This document shows positions 43,347-52,003 of a stretch of 64,000 nt of DNA, piece by piece. The notes under the pieces are model-generated. The model did no database searches and was not told where the DNA came from. It worked only from the letters and a program-made list of their open reading frames with translations. A program made the translations under genes and the position numbers. The stretch spans positions 99,179 through 163,178 of the forward strand of contig JASFYF010000001.1 in assembly GCA_030055465.1 (NCBI GenBank), given 5' to 3'. Origin of the DNA: Candidatus Nezhaarchaeota archaeon. Lineage in GTDB: Archaea; Thermoproteota; Methanomethylicia; Nezhaarchaeales; WYZ-LMO8. Position 1 is the first letter of the stretch. Each line of letters begins with the position of its first letter.

Positions 43347-43357
43347 GTTTTATAGGC
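43347..43357 (-). promoter_or_regulatory. TATA-like box of the suf operon
   Basis: CCTATAAAACC on this strand, about 30 bases before the SufC start, fits a short or absent leader. It lies in the 85-base divergent region shared with the eIF2B-like gene. Confidence 0.45.
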
Positions 43358-43403
43358 CCTCGAATTAACCTTTACCGATCCGGCAAAGTTAGGGGGAGGA
43401 GGC

Positions 43404-44288
43404 GTGGACCCCTACCTGGTTGTCGAGGAGGTTAGGAGGGATAAGGCCCGAGGAGCCCTGGAGCTGGCTTCCAGGTCCGTAGACGCCTTCATAGCCCTAG
43501 TCCAGGAACGCTGGCCCTCCGAATTCTCGCCTCGCGAGCTGGCGCACCTGCGAGAGGCCGTCGCGGCCTGCAGGCCAAGCATGTCGCCTCTAAGGAACGC
43601 CGCTGAAGCCTGCTTCAGGGTTGTCGAGGCTTGCCGCGCTGAGGGCGCCACAAAAAGCGAGGCGGTGGACTGCTTGGAGGAGCTGAAGAGGCGCATAGAG
43701 GTTAGCAGGAGCTTGGCTGCAGAGAGGGCGGCCGAAGAGCTTTCATGGACTAGGACCTTCCTAACCCACAGCCTCAGCTCAACGATCATCGAGCTCTTCA
43801 GGGCTTTGAAGCCCGCCAGAACCGTCGTGGTCACCGAGGCCAGGCCGCTTCTCGAGGGCCTTGCAACGGCTAGGGGGCTAGCCTCAATGGGCCACAGGGT
43901 TAAGCTGATAGCGGATTCGTCGGCCTACCAGGCCTCAAGGATCTTCGGCGTGGAGGTGTTCGTGTTTGGGGCGGACTCGATCCTTAGAGGCGGGCACGTA
44001 GTCAACAAGTCGGGCACGGCTCAGATATCCATCGCCGTGAAGAGCGTGGGGGTCACAAACGTGGTCGTGTGCGAATCCATAAAGGTTGACGTCCACTCGT
44101 CGCCCAGCGACGTCCACCTCGAGGTTAAGGAGCCGGAGGAGCTACTAAAAGAGAGTGTGCCGGGAGTCGAGGCGTTCAACCTGTACTTCGATTTAACGGA
44201 TCCGGAGTTCCTCGACTTGGTCGTAATGGAGGTTGGAGCCTTCAAGCCGCCCTTCAACCTGCCAACCTTCGGCGGCCACAGCCCCTAG
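43404..44288 (+). CDS. eIF2B alpha/beta/delta-family protein
   Basis: A 294-residue protein with a helical N-terminus and the C-terminal IF2B Rossmann-like domain: VVVTEARPLLEG, FGADSILRGGHVVNKSGT, VVVCESIKV. The family includes eIF2B regulatory subunits, methylthioribose-1-phosphate isomerase and ribose-1,5-bisphosphate isomerase. It retains the GADSI/NKSGT nucleotide-sugar site, so an isomerase role is possible. GTG 43404 follows GGAGGAGG. Confidence 0.85.
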   Translation: MDPYLVVEEVRRDKARGALELASRSVDAFIALVQERWPSEFSPRELAHLREAVAACRPSMSPLRNAAEACFRVVEACRAEGATKSEAVDCLEELKRRIEVSRSLAAERAAEELSWTRTFLTHSLSSTIIELFRALKPARTVVVTEARPLLEGLATARGLASMGHRVKLIADSSAYQASRIFGVEVFVFGADSILRGGHVVNKSGTAQISIAVKSVGVTNVVVCESIKVDVHSSPSDVHLEVKEPEELLKESVPGVEAFNLYFDLTDPEFLDLVVMEVGAFKPPFNLPTFGGHSP

Positions 44289-44381
44289 CCTTTCGGGTAA
44301 CATGATGCGCAGCCGGGGCCAAGAGCCCCTGCGCAACGAGAACGCAGGGATTGAGAAATTGATGGGTGGCTCGACTGAACG

Positions 44382-45332
44382 TCAATCCTCCGCCTCAACG
44401 ACTCCTTTATCCGTCACCTGAAACACTGTTTCCGCCTCCGGGTGCTTCGGCGAGTCGAATATTTTAGCTATCCTCTTGTTTTCCTTGCCCTTTCTAAGCC
44501 ATATCCTGTACGTTGAGCCGTGCGCCAGGATGTTCCCTCCAGCCGGCTTCTGTGGGTTTCCGAAGAACGCTTCTGGGTTTGCCAAGACTTGGTTTGTAGC
44601 CACGACGGCCAAGTTGTAGACGTCGGCGAGCCTGAGCAGCTGGTGGATGTGCTTGTTGAGTCTCTGCTGCCTTAACGCCAACGTCTCCCTCCCCAGGTAT
44701 TCCCCCCTGAAGTGGCTTATCAACGAGTCTATAACTATGAGCTTGACGTTGTTCTCCTTGATAATGTTGGAGGCCTCCTCAACTATCAGCACCTGGTGGT
44801 CGCTGTTGTAGGCCCTAGCATATATCACGTTGTCCAGGACCTTGTTGCCGTCAAGCCCGAACCTCTCAGCTATCTGCAGCATCCTCTCAGGCCTGAACGT
44901 GCCCTCGGTATCGATGTATAGGGCCGACCCGCCAAGCCCCTTCTTGTCCTTCGACATCTGAACGGTGACGCATAGCTGGTGGCAAAGCTGGGTTTTTCCC
45001 ACACCGTACTCCCCCACCAATTCAGTTATAGCCTGGGTCTCGATTCCACCCATGAGGAGCTCGTCGAGCGACCTGCAGCCGGTCGTCAAAAATCCGACCT
45101 CCTTGCGCTTCTCCAGGAACTCCGAGGCCTTCATGAACTTTATCTGCACGAGCTCGCGCGCCGCCCTCACCACGTCCGTGGCCTTGTCCTCTGTTAGGCC
45201 GGCGATCTCGACGAGCGTCCTGATTGGCGTGACGGCCAGCATCTCGACGCTCGTGATGCCCGCGTTCTTCAGCTTCTCAGCCGTTACAGGGCCCACGCCC
45301 TTCACATCCCTTAAATCGAGGTCGTACGCCAC
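44382..45332 (-). CDS. radA: RadA recombinase
   Basis: A 316-residue archaeal RecA/Rad51 homologue: N-terminal helix-hairpin-helix (VKGVGPVTAEKLKNAG), the FMKA polymerisation motif, Walker A GEYGVGKTQ and Walker B KLIVIDSLI. It forms filaments on single-stranded DNA for homologous recombination. GTG 45332 is preferred because GGGGAGG lies five bases upstream and a TATA-like box is at about 45364-45373. The longer frame, reaching back to 45434, begins upstream of the promoter. Confidence 0.96.
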   Translation of the reverse strand: MAYDLDLRDVKGVGPVTAEKLKNAGITSVEMLAVTPIRTLVEIAGLTEDKATDVVRAARELVQIKFMKASEFLEKRKEVGFLTTGCRSLDELLMGGIETQAITELVGEYGVGKTQLCHQLCVTVQMSKDKKGLGGSALYIDTEGTFRPERMLQIAERFGLDGNKVLDNVIYARAYNSDHQVLIVEEASNIIKENNVKLIVIDSLISHFRGEYLGRETLALRQQRLNKHIHQLLRLADVYNLAVVATNQVLANPEAFFGNPQKPAGGNILAHGSTYRIWLRKGKENKRIAKIFDSPKHPEAETVFQVTDKGVVEAED

Positions 45333-45363
45333 AGGACCTCCCCACCTTGGGTTGGGGGGTTCA

Positions 45364-45374
45364 ACAATATAAAG
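45364..45374 (-). promoter_or_regulatory. TATA-like box of radA
   Basis: GCTTTATATTG on this strand, about 35 bases before GTG 45332. Transcription would start near 45345, excluding the upstream ATG at 45377 as the translation start. Confidence 0.4.
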
Positions 45375-45554
45375 CATGGAGTACCCAGGGTGGGGGAGGG
45401 GGTCTCCACGGCACTCTAGGGCATCACGAGGCAAAGCCGGGATCCCGGATAAACGGAGTTTGAAGACGGAGCATCAAGCACCCCGAAGGGCAGGGGGTCC
45501 AGGGCTTATCAGCATGGAGGGCTCGAACCCGCCTGCTCGCGGGAAGGGCTCGAA

Positions 45555-45833
45555 TTAAATGTATCCTAACGCCCTGAAGAACTCCTCAAGCGCTTTGACA
45601 GCGTGGGATTCCCTGTCAACGGAGTACTTGTCGGGTGCTCGAGGGCTCTTAACGACCTTAACCCAGCCGGCCGAGACCAGCTTGTCGAGGTCCCTCTTCA
45701 CGTCAACCGACTTCAAACCCGTCGCCTTCTGGAGCGCGTACTTGCTCAAGGGCCTTGGCGAGCTTAGGAGGCACCTCAAGATTCTGACTCTACCTACGCT
45801 GCCCAGAGCCGCCTCTACGGGATGCTCCTCCAA
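45555..45833 (-). CDS. Winged-helix DNA-binding protein
   Basis: A 92-residue ArsR-like winged helix: GRVRILRCLLSSPRPLSKYALQ, then TGLKSVDVKRDLDKLVSAGWV. It overlaps the end of the Orc1/Cdc6 gene by 44 bases in another frame, so it is translationally coupled and may regulate that gene or act with it. No ligand or metal site is visible. Confidence 0.8.
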   Translation of the reverse strand: MEEHPVEAALGSVGRVRILRCLLSSPRPLSKYALQKATGLKSVDVKRDLDKLVSAGWVKVVKSPRAPDKYSVDRESHAVKALEEFFRALGYI

Positions 45834-46983
45834 GCTCCACGCCTCTTGGAATCAAGCTTTCAAGCACGCTTATCAACTTGCCGAGGGGGCCTATCGACAT
45901 GCCGATGCCACGGCCCTTCACCTCTATCAGGCTTTCGGCCTCCAACCTTTTAATCGCGTCGTCGAACGCCACCTTGACGTTGAGGCCCAGCTCCTCAAGC
46001 GTGACGCGAAGCTGCCTCCTCACGGCGTCAACATCAATGTAGGGCGTCGAGGCCGTTGAAAGCGCTTTCGCAGTCGATAGGAGAACCACCTTCTCCTGAG
46101 TGGAGAGGGCCTCCAAGTCGCCCGTAGATATCGACTTAAGCGTCATGGAGTAGGCGGCCCTCACGTGATCCAAGGTGATGCGGCTGCACCCCTCCTCTTC
46201 GGCCAGCACGCCGCTGTAGAGCAGCATGTCGAGGGCGAACCTCACATCCCCAGCCCTAGGGGGCTCGGTGGCCAAGTCCGCTATGAAGCTTAAGGCTTCC
46301 CGCGCTGCGGTCCCGGGATTTAAGGCCTCCGAGGCCCTGTACTCCAATATGTCCATTACCTGATCCTTCGAGTAGGGGGGGAACGAGACCTTCAATGCGC
46401 CCAGGCTCGACCTCTCGGCTGGGTCCAGCAGCCGGCTCCAGTCGCCATCCTTAGCGATGAATACCACCCCAACGATGTTTGGGCTCTCGCCGGATGAGAG
46501 CTCGTGGAGCCTGGTCAAGTCGTAGACCACGGTCTCCCTGCTTCTCCTAACGTGGAAGTCCACCTCGTCCACTATCAATATCGCCAGGAGCTTCCTCGAC
46601 TTCAAGGTCTCCAGGAACTGCTTGAGGACCTCGTCTGGGCTTAGGCTCCGAGAGGCGGCCTCGAAGGCAACCTTCTCAACCATGGATTTAAATATCGTGA
46701 ACCTCGAAGCCCCTTCAAGCCTCAGGTTCAAGTATATCGGCTTGAGGCCCACGCCGACCCTTAAAGCCTCCTGCTCGAGCACCCTGCCGAGCTTTAGGCA
46801 TGCAGAGGTCTTCCCAGACCCCGTAGGGCCCACCACCTGAATGCACTTCGGGTAGACGAGCCTGCCCAGGCCTCCGACCTCTAACAGATCCGCTAAAACC
46901 CTCATCTGCTGCTCCCTGTGCACCAACCTTTCAGGCACGTATGCGGGCAGGAGCTTGCCCTTATCCTTAAATATGCCGGGCAT
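45790..46983 (-). CDS. Orc1/Cdc6 replication initiator
   Basis: A 397-residue AAA+ initiator: Walker A GPTGSGKTS, Walker B LIVDEVDFH, sensor segment GVVFIAKDGDW, arginine-rich sensor 2 and a C-terminal winged helix (from about residue 310). It binds origins and loads MCM. The open frame begins at 47031, but ATG 46983 fits the family start and lies downstream of TATA-like sequence at about 47026-47034. Archaeal origins often lie next to such genes, but no clear origin recognition box was found. Confidence 0.9.
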   Translation of the reverse strand: MPGIFKDKGKLLPAYVPERLVHREQQMRVLADLLEVGGLGRLVYPKCIQVVGPTGSGKTSACLKLGRVLEQEALRVGVGLKPIYLNLRLEGASRFTIFKSMVEKVAFEAASRSLSPDEVLKQFLETLKSRKLLAILIVDEVDFHVRRSRETVVYDLTRLHELSSGESPNIVGVVFIAKDGDWSRLLDPAERSSLGALKVSFPPYSKDQVMDILEYRASEALNPGTAAREALSFIADLATEPPRAGDVRFALDMLLYSGVLAEEEGCSRITLDHVRAAYSMTLKSISTGDLEALSTQEKVVLLSTAKALSTASTPYIDVDAVRRQLRVTLEELGLNVKVAFDDAIKRLEAESLIEVKGRGIGMSIGPLGKLISVLESLIPRGVELGGASRRGGSGQRR

Positions 46984-47155
46984 TAGGGAAACACCGAGTA
47001 CTGCGAGTTCTATTTTGGGCGGTAAAGCCAATTAAATGTTGACCTCAGCACGTGTAGGGTCAACTAGGGCTTTGCCTGAAGGCCCCGTTCCAGGAGGTCG
47101 AACGCGCCGACGCCTGCGCAACGTATTTCCCAGCCGCCCGCGCTTATCTGAAGCG

Positions 47156-47944
47156 GTGAAGTTGAAGGCGCGCAAGGCTGCTTTAGGAGTCCTGCTAGTG
47201 GCAGCGGTTTTCGCTCTTCTCAGCTCACACGCTGAATCCTCAGCCGATCACAGGTACGCGCTGACGATAAGTTCCCCGGAGCCGTGCACCTTGATGGTGT
47301 ACTCGGAGGGCGGATCCACGGTTCTAAGCTCGCGGATTTTTGAGGTCTACCCCTTAACTCTCGAGCTTCCCAAGGGCAGGTACACGCTCTTCGCCGCAAC
47401 CTTAGGGGGTGTTGCCGAGGTTTTCGTGGGGATGGTAGACCTCGAAGCCGACGCCCGCGTGGCCCTAGAGTTCGCCCCCCCGCCGAGCTACTACAGCAGG
47501 AACGTTAGCATCAGCGTGGTTTACCCCAACGGTTCACCCGCCGCGGGCTTCGAGGTTTCGGCCTACGCCAAGGATTCCCGGATAGTCATCTCCACGGCTA
47601 AAACCAATGAGGCTGGGAGGGCTCAGCTAGCGGTGGTGGACGTGCCGTTGACGTTCGAGGTGCAGGGGCCGCCGTCTCCGCCAAGCGGAGATCAACCAAC
47701 CCTGCACTGCGTGGAGGATGCCGTGGAAACATGTTGCGGCTTGACTTTGAAGCTGCACGAGGAGGGCGTGAGCTCAGCAGCCCTCACGCCCTCAAGCAGC
47801 CCTGGCTGCCAGCCTCAACGCATCGGAGTGGCGGAGGAGGGCAGCTTTGAGCCGCTAAAATCGTTGTTGGCCTCCGCCGGGGCCATTTGCGCGTCAGCGT
47901 TAATAGCTTTTACAGTCTTCCTCGTATCTAGAGGTAGAGCCTAG
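47156..47944 (+). CDS. Secreted, membrane-anchored beta protein
   Basis: About 262 residues. It has a signal peptide (residues 1-28), beta-rich domains including a carboxypeptidase-regulatory-like part (SVVYPNGSPAAGFEVSAYA, TNEAGRAQLAVVDVP), a Cys-containing stretch (HCVEDAVETCCG) and a C-terminal membrane helix. GTG 47156 is chosen over the frame opening at 47036, which adds a basic tail ahead of the signal. It is followed eight bases later by a membrane winged-helix protein, possibly a sensor-regulator pair. Confidence 0.65.
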   Translation: MKLKARKAALGVLLVAAVFALLSSHAESSADHRYALTISSPEPCTLMVYSEGGSTVLSSRIFEVYPLTLELPKGRYTLFAATLGGVAEVFVGMVDLEADARVALEFAPPPSYYSRNVSISVVYPNGSPAAGFEVSAYAKDSRIVISTAKTNEAGRAQLAVVDVPLTFEVQGPPSPPSGDQPTLHCVEDAVETCCGLTLKLHEEGVSSAALTPSSSPGCQPQRIGVAEEGSFEPLKSLLASAGAICASALIAFTVFLVSRGRA

Positions 47945-47952
47945 AGAAAGGG

Positions 47953-48396
47953 ATGCTGATGGCCGAGGGCCGCGAGGAGACGGCTATTAGCGGGACGACT
48001 TTAAGGGTCTACATTTACATGCTTAAGTCGGCCAAGCCGGTGGGTGTGAGGGAGGTTCAGCGGGCAATGGGCTTCAGGAGCCCTTCAACGGCCTCCTACC
48101 ACATATCGAAGCTCGTGGAGCACGGGCTGGCGGCTAGGGATGGCGACGGCTATAAGGCCCTATCCAACTCGAGCTTGGCGCCCCTGCTAATGTTTCAAAG
48201 GGTGGGCAGAATCATGGTTCCAAGGCTTTTATTCTACGCGGTGTTCTTCACGGCGGCCACCGCGTTTTTCCTCGCGCTGTGCCCGCTGGACAGGCTTATG
48301 CTCTTCCCCGAGAACTTCACCCTCATGCTCTGCTTGCTGGCCTCAGCGTTCATGTGGGCCGAGGCCGTAAGGCTGTGGAGGAGGGGGCTCACCTAA
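47953..48396 (+). CDS. Membrane-anchored winged-helix regulator
   Basis: 147 residues. Residues about 15-75 form a winged helix (VGVREVQRAMGFRSPSTASYHISKL in part), followed by two membrane helices (about 88-110 and 116-135). It would read DNA from the inner membrane face. It is probably co-transcribed with the exported protein before it, which could pass on an outside signal; this is inference. Confidence 0.75.
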   Translation: MLMAEGREETAISGTTLRVYIYMLKSAKPVGVREVQRAMGFRSPSTASYHISKLVEHGLAARDGDGYKALSNSSLAPLLMFQRVGRIMVPRLLFYAVFFTAATAFFLALCPLDRLMLFPENFTLMLCLLASAFMWAEAVRLWRRGLT

Positions 48397-48495
48397 AGCC
48401 TGGATGCTAGCTAAACCACCGTTCGGCTGCCCCATAATCAGGCAGTAAACCATTAATGCTACTGGCCAGGAATGTTATCTCAGCGTGAGCGCCAC

Positions 48496-49668
48496 ATGAT
48501 TAAATGCGATGTGTTGGTGATAGGAGGCGGGCCCGCGGGGCTTATGGCTGCCAAGCACGCAGCCATGCAGGGGGCCAACGTGCTGTTGCTTGAGGCTAAG
48601 GGCTCCTTCGGCTTGAAGCCGTGCGGCGAGGGGGTTTCATCCGCGTGCCTCGAGGCGGCTGAGGTTAAGCCTTCAAGCGACGTGGTTGTGGAGAAGATAA
48701 GGGGCTTCGAGGTCTACGCCCCAGACGAGACGAGGAGGGTTAGGCTCGTAAGCGAAGGCGAAGTCCAAGGCTACATAATAGATAAGAGGCGCTTCCTCCA
48801 GAGGCTCGCCGAAGCCGCCCAAGACAGAGGCGCTGAGGTGAAGGTTGAAGCCAACGTCGTCGACGTGCGCTTAGCTCAAGACGGTGTTTCAGTTGATGTG
48901 CGGACGCCAACCGGAAAGGTTGAGGTTAACGCCAAGCTCGCTATTGGCTGCGAGGGATACACATCGATAGTTGCACGCAAGTACTTTGACAGGGAAGGCT
49001 ACGAGCTGATACCATGCGTGCAGTACAGGATGAGGAACGTGGAGCTACCCCACAACGACGTCCTCATGTTCTACGTTGGAAGCAAGGTGGCCCCAGGAGG
49101 CTACGCCTGGATCTTCCCGAGGGGAGACAAAATCGCAAACGTGGGTTTAGGGGTAAGGCGCGGGGGACCGGCCACGAGCTACTTGGAGGCGTTCGTGAAG
49201 AGGCGTGGGGACGTGCTCGGAAAAGCCGAGGTCATAGAGCTTGGAGCCGCCGCGGTTCCCGTTGGGGGAATGTTGAAACACATAGTTGCGGATGGGCTTA
49301 TGCTGTGCGGCGACTCGGCGGGCCAAGTGATACCGTTAACGGGAGGGGGAATACACTCCTCTCTAGCTGCGGGAAGAATAGGGGGCGAGGTGGCTGGGAG
49401 GAAAGCCTTGGAAAACGACGTTTCGGCCAAGGCTTTAGGCGAATACCCTGCCAGGTACGAGGAGCCGTGGGGGTCGAGGATCAGGAGGAGCCTGAAGGCG
49501 TTGAAGGTTATAGATAGCCTAAGCGACGATGATCTAAACCTGTTAGCTGGCGCGGTCAACGGAGAGGACGTGGTGAACATAGCCAACGGATGGGATCTCG
49601 TGAAGGTTGCCGCCAAGCTCATGAAGCATCCAACCCTAGCGTTAAAGGTCGCCAGAAAGCTCTTCTAG
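48496..49668 (+). CDS. Geranylgeranyl reductase family flavoprotein
   Basis: 390 residues with the FAD-binding VLVIGGGPAGLMAAKHAA, the KPCGEGVS motif and GDSAGQVIPLTGGGIHSSLAAGR, as in digeranylgeranylglycerophospholipid reductase. It saturates the isoprenoid chains of archaeal membrane lipids. ATG 48496 gives the usual family N-terminus; ATG 48472 would add eight residues. A TATA-like CATTAATG lies near 48452-48459. Confidence 0.9.
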   Translation: MIKCDVLVIGGGPAGLMAAKHAAMQGANVLLLEAKGSFGLKPCGEGVSSACLEAAEVKPSSDVVVEKIRGFEVYAPDETRRVRLVSEGEVQGYIIDKRRFLQRLAEAAQDRGAEVKVEANVVDVRLAQDGVSVDVRTPTGKVEVNAKLAIGCEGYTSIVARKYFDREGYELIPCVQYRMRNVELPHNDVLMFYVGSKVAPGGYAWIFPRGDKIANVGLGVRRGGPATSYLEAFVKRRGDVLGKAEVIELGAAAVPVGGMLKHIVADGLMLCGDSAGQVIPLTGGGIHSSLAAGRIGGEVAGRKALENDVSAKALGEYPARYEEPWGSRIRRSLKALKVIDSLSDDDLNLLAGAVNGEDVVNIANGWDLVKVAAKLMKHPTLALKVARKLF

Positions 49669-49672
49669 GTTG

Positions 49673-50392
49673 ATGAATTTGAGGAGGGGGTTAAGCAGCG
49701 AGCGCATAGCTATGGGCATACTTGAGAGGTTGAACTTCAAGGTAGTCGACACGAGGAAGAAGATAGTGAAAGACGAGGTTGAGGTTGGAGAGGTGGACAT
49801 AGTGGCCCTCAGCCCGGAGGGGGAGCTCTACGCCGTTGAGGTTAAGGCTGGCAGAGCAAACGTGAGCGACATAAGGCAAGCCTACACGGGGGCGCTCCTC
49901 CTAGGGATGAGGCCGCTCATAGTGTGCAAGGGCTTGGCCGACGCGGCCGCCGAAGCCGTCGCCAAGGAGTTGGACGTGAAGGTGCTATCCATACCGGAGT
50001 ACCACATACTGTTCGAGGTGGAAGACCTCGAATCCGCCGTAAGGGCGGCGGTGCAGGATGTCCTAGACGACTTAACCCTCTTCGCTCCCCTCCCCAAGGG
50101 GGAGAAGCTCAAAAAGAAGGATCTCAGCCTTTTAAGGGCTGTGGCCTCCTCCAGCAGCATGGACGAGGCGGCCTCAAGGTTGAAAGTGGACGTCCGGGGG
50201 CTTTGGCATCAGGTTAACGAGCTGAGATCTAAGGGCATACTGAGGGGAGGCTACAGCTACGAAAAGCTTAGAATCCACGTTAAGAGGTTGCTAGCTTACT
50301 TGGAGTTCGAGGAGAGGTTGAAGAGGTTGGACAAGAGGTTGAAGAAGATTGAGGCCCTACTCGAGGAGCTCAAGGGGAAGGTGGAGCATTGA
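49673..50392 (+). CDS. RecB-family (PD-(D/E)XK) endonuclease-like protein
   Basis: 239 residues. The catalytic motif is visible as GEVDIVAL, then YAVEVKAGR (Asp, Glu, Lys). The C-terminal half contains a winged-helix-like segment (SMDEAASRLKVDVRGLWHQV) and a terminal coiled coil. It starts four bases after the lipid reductase stop. The target is unknown; it may be a structure-specific or restriction-like nuclease. The next gene is ten bases downstream. Confidence 0.8.
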   Translation: MNLRRGLSSERIAMGILERLNFKVVDTRKKIVKDEVEVGEVDIVALSPEGELYAVEVKAGRANVSDIRQAYTGALLLGMRPLIVCKGLADAAAEAVAKELDVKVLSIPEYHILFEVEDLESAVRAAVQDVLDDLTLFAPLPKGEKLKKKDLSLLRAVASSSSMDEAASRLKVDVRGLWHQVNELRSKGILRGGYSYEKLRIHVKRLLAYLEFEERLKRLDKRLKKIEALLEELKGKVEH

Positions 50393-50402
50393 AGGTGGAT
50401 AC

Positions 50403-51395
50403 GTGGAGACCGTTGAGAGCCTCATATTCACCGCGAAGGGGTTGGTGCACCCGCCAGGCATGGTTGTAGCCTACCTGAGATACATGGCCGAGAAGGGCGG
50501 CGGCAGGGTTAGGCGAGGGGTCGAGTACAGGAGGGTTCAGGGCCTCGAAGAGCAGGTATCGATAGTTAAGCTCAGGTACCCCCACTACTTCCGCTACGAC
50601 CCAGTGTGGGATGTGGAGGTTCAGGCGGTGCCCCTCGAGAGGGTTGCAAGGGTTTACGACCCGGTTGAGGGCCTCAAGGAATTGATGAAGGAACCTCAGG
50701 GACATGATAGGCTAGCTGAGGCGGCTCGACGCTTCGCCGAGGAGCTGAAGTCAGCCTCAGGCATCGACGAGGAGCACATCGGGGTTTCAGGCTCGCTTCT
50801 GCTCTCGCTGCACGGAACGGGATCCGACTTGGATTTCGTGGTTTACGGTGCGGGCAACGCCTTCAAGGCGCGCGAGGCCCTCAGAAAGCTACTCGACGAG
50901 GGGGAATCCTTCAGGAGGTTCAACAACGATGAGATGAGGGCCCTCTTCGCTTCCAGGTCGAGCGAGACGCCTATGGACTTCCGCGCGTTCTCGAAGCAGG
51001 AGGGCAGGAAGGTTATACAGGGGGTGTACAGGGGCTTCGTCTACTTCATCCGCTTCGTTCAGGACCCGGGCGAGGTTGGAGAGTCCTACGGCGAGAGGGT
51101 TATCAGGGGGCTTGGAGAAGTGAAGATGAGGGCCCGGGTGGTCGACGACTCGGAGTCCATGTTCACCCCGTGCACCTACACGGTTGAGTGCACCGAGCTC
51201 CTTGAAGGAGCCGCCGATCCAGGAAAGATAAGGGAGGTAACCTCTTTTCGCGGCAGGTTCGCCGAGCAAGCGCTCAGAGGCGAAGAGATTGAGGTTAAGG
51301 GGAGGCTTGAAGAGGTCAGCTTTAGGTGTCGGCTCTACCACCGAGTAGTCGTAGGGCTACCAGGAGACTACATGGTGTCGTTGAATTGCCTTTAA
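50403..51395 (+). CDS. Nucleotidyltransferase-domain protein
   Basis: About 330 residues. A central polymerase-beta-type nucleotidyltransferase motif is seen as GVSGSLLLSLHGTGSDLDFVVYG, with a later Asp in PMDFRAF. A helical N-terminal part precedes it and an unrelated beta-rich C-terminus follows. It matches a set of predicted archaeal nucleotidyltransferases; the substrate is unknown. GTG 50403 follows GGTGGA closely; the frame reaching back to 50349 lies inside the nuclease gene. Confidence 0.75.
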   Translation: METVESLIFTAKGLVHPPGMVVAYLRYMAEKGGGRVRRGVEYRRVQGLEEQVSIVKLRYPHYFRYDPVWDVEVQAVPLERVARVYDPVEGLKELMKEPQGHDRLAEAARRFAEELKSASGIDEEHIGVSGSLLLSLHGTGSDLDFVVYGAGNAFKAREALRKLLDEGESFRRFNNDEMRALFASRSSETPMDFRAFSKQEGRKVIQGVYRGFVYFIRFVQDPGEVGESYGERVIRGLGEVKMRARVVDDSESMFTPCTYTVECTELLEGAADPGKIREVTSFRGRFAEQALRGEEIEVKGRLEEVSFRCRLYHRVVVGLPGDYMVSLNCL

Positions 51396-51441
51396 TAACG
51401 GCTTTGAGCCTGTCCACCCAACGGTTTGGGGTTGCCGCAAT

Positions 51442-51981
51442 ATGAGCGGTGAGGGTGACCCGGATATACGGGTTGTCGTCGGGGACATAACTGACTTTAA
51501 CGGGGACGCAGTGGTTAACCCGGCGAACTCCTTTATGATAATGGGTGGAGGGGTTGCCGGGGCAATTAAGCGAATTGGAGGAGGCCAAATAGAGGCTGAA
51601 GCAAGGAAATGCGCTCCGCTTCCCGTGGGGAAAGCCGTTGTGACTGGTGCCGGCAAGCTCAGATGCAGGGCTGTAATACACTCGCCTACCGTCGCCGCCC
51701 CGGGTGGCAGGGCAACCCCTAAAGGCGTCTACGAGGCGACCAGGGGCGCCCTCGAAGAGGCGCGTAGAGCCCACCTTCGATCGATAGCCTTCCCATTGAT
51801 GGGCGCTGGGGTTGGAGGGTTAACTCCGGAGACCTCTCTTAGCTGGATGGTTAAGGCCATTAGGGAGTTTGGGGAGGGGTTGGAGATCTACATCTACGTC
51901 TTGGATCCGGCAGTTGCGAGCGAGGTCAGGAAGGCCTTGAAACGCTATCAAGGCGGAAAGGCAGAAGCCGAGGAAGGATAG
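51442..51981 (+). CDS. Macro-domain protein (ADP-ribose-binding)
   Basis: A 179-residue macro domain: VVVGDITDFNGDAVVNPANSF, MGGGVAGAIKRIGG, and IAFPLMGAGVGGLTPETS. Such proteins bind or hydrolyse ADP-ribose on proteins or nucleic acids, or O-acetyl-ADP-ribose. It begins about 46 bases after the nucleotidyltransferase gene and ends close to the convergent MFS gene. The NPAN and GAGVGG loops are intact, consistent with hydrolase activity. Confidence 0.92.
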   Translation: MSGEGDPDIRVVVGDITDFNGDAVVNPANSFMIMGGGVAGAIKRIGGGQIEAEARKCAPLPVGKAVVTGAGKLRCRAVIHSPTVAAPGGRATPKGVYEATRGALEEARRAHLRSIAFPLMGAGVGGLTPETSLSWMVKAIREFGEGLEIYIYVLDPAVASEVRKALKRYQGGKAEAEEG

Positions 51982-52003
51982 CGGGAGCTGCGAGGCTATG
52001 TGT

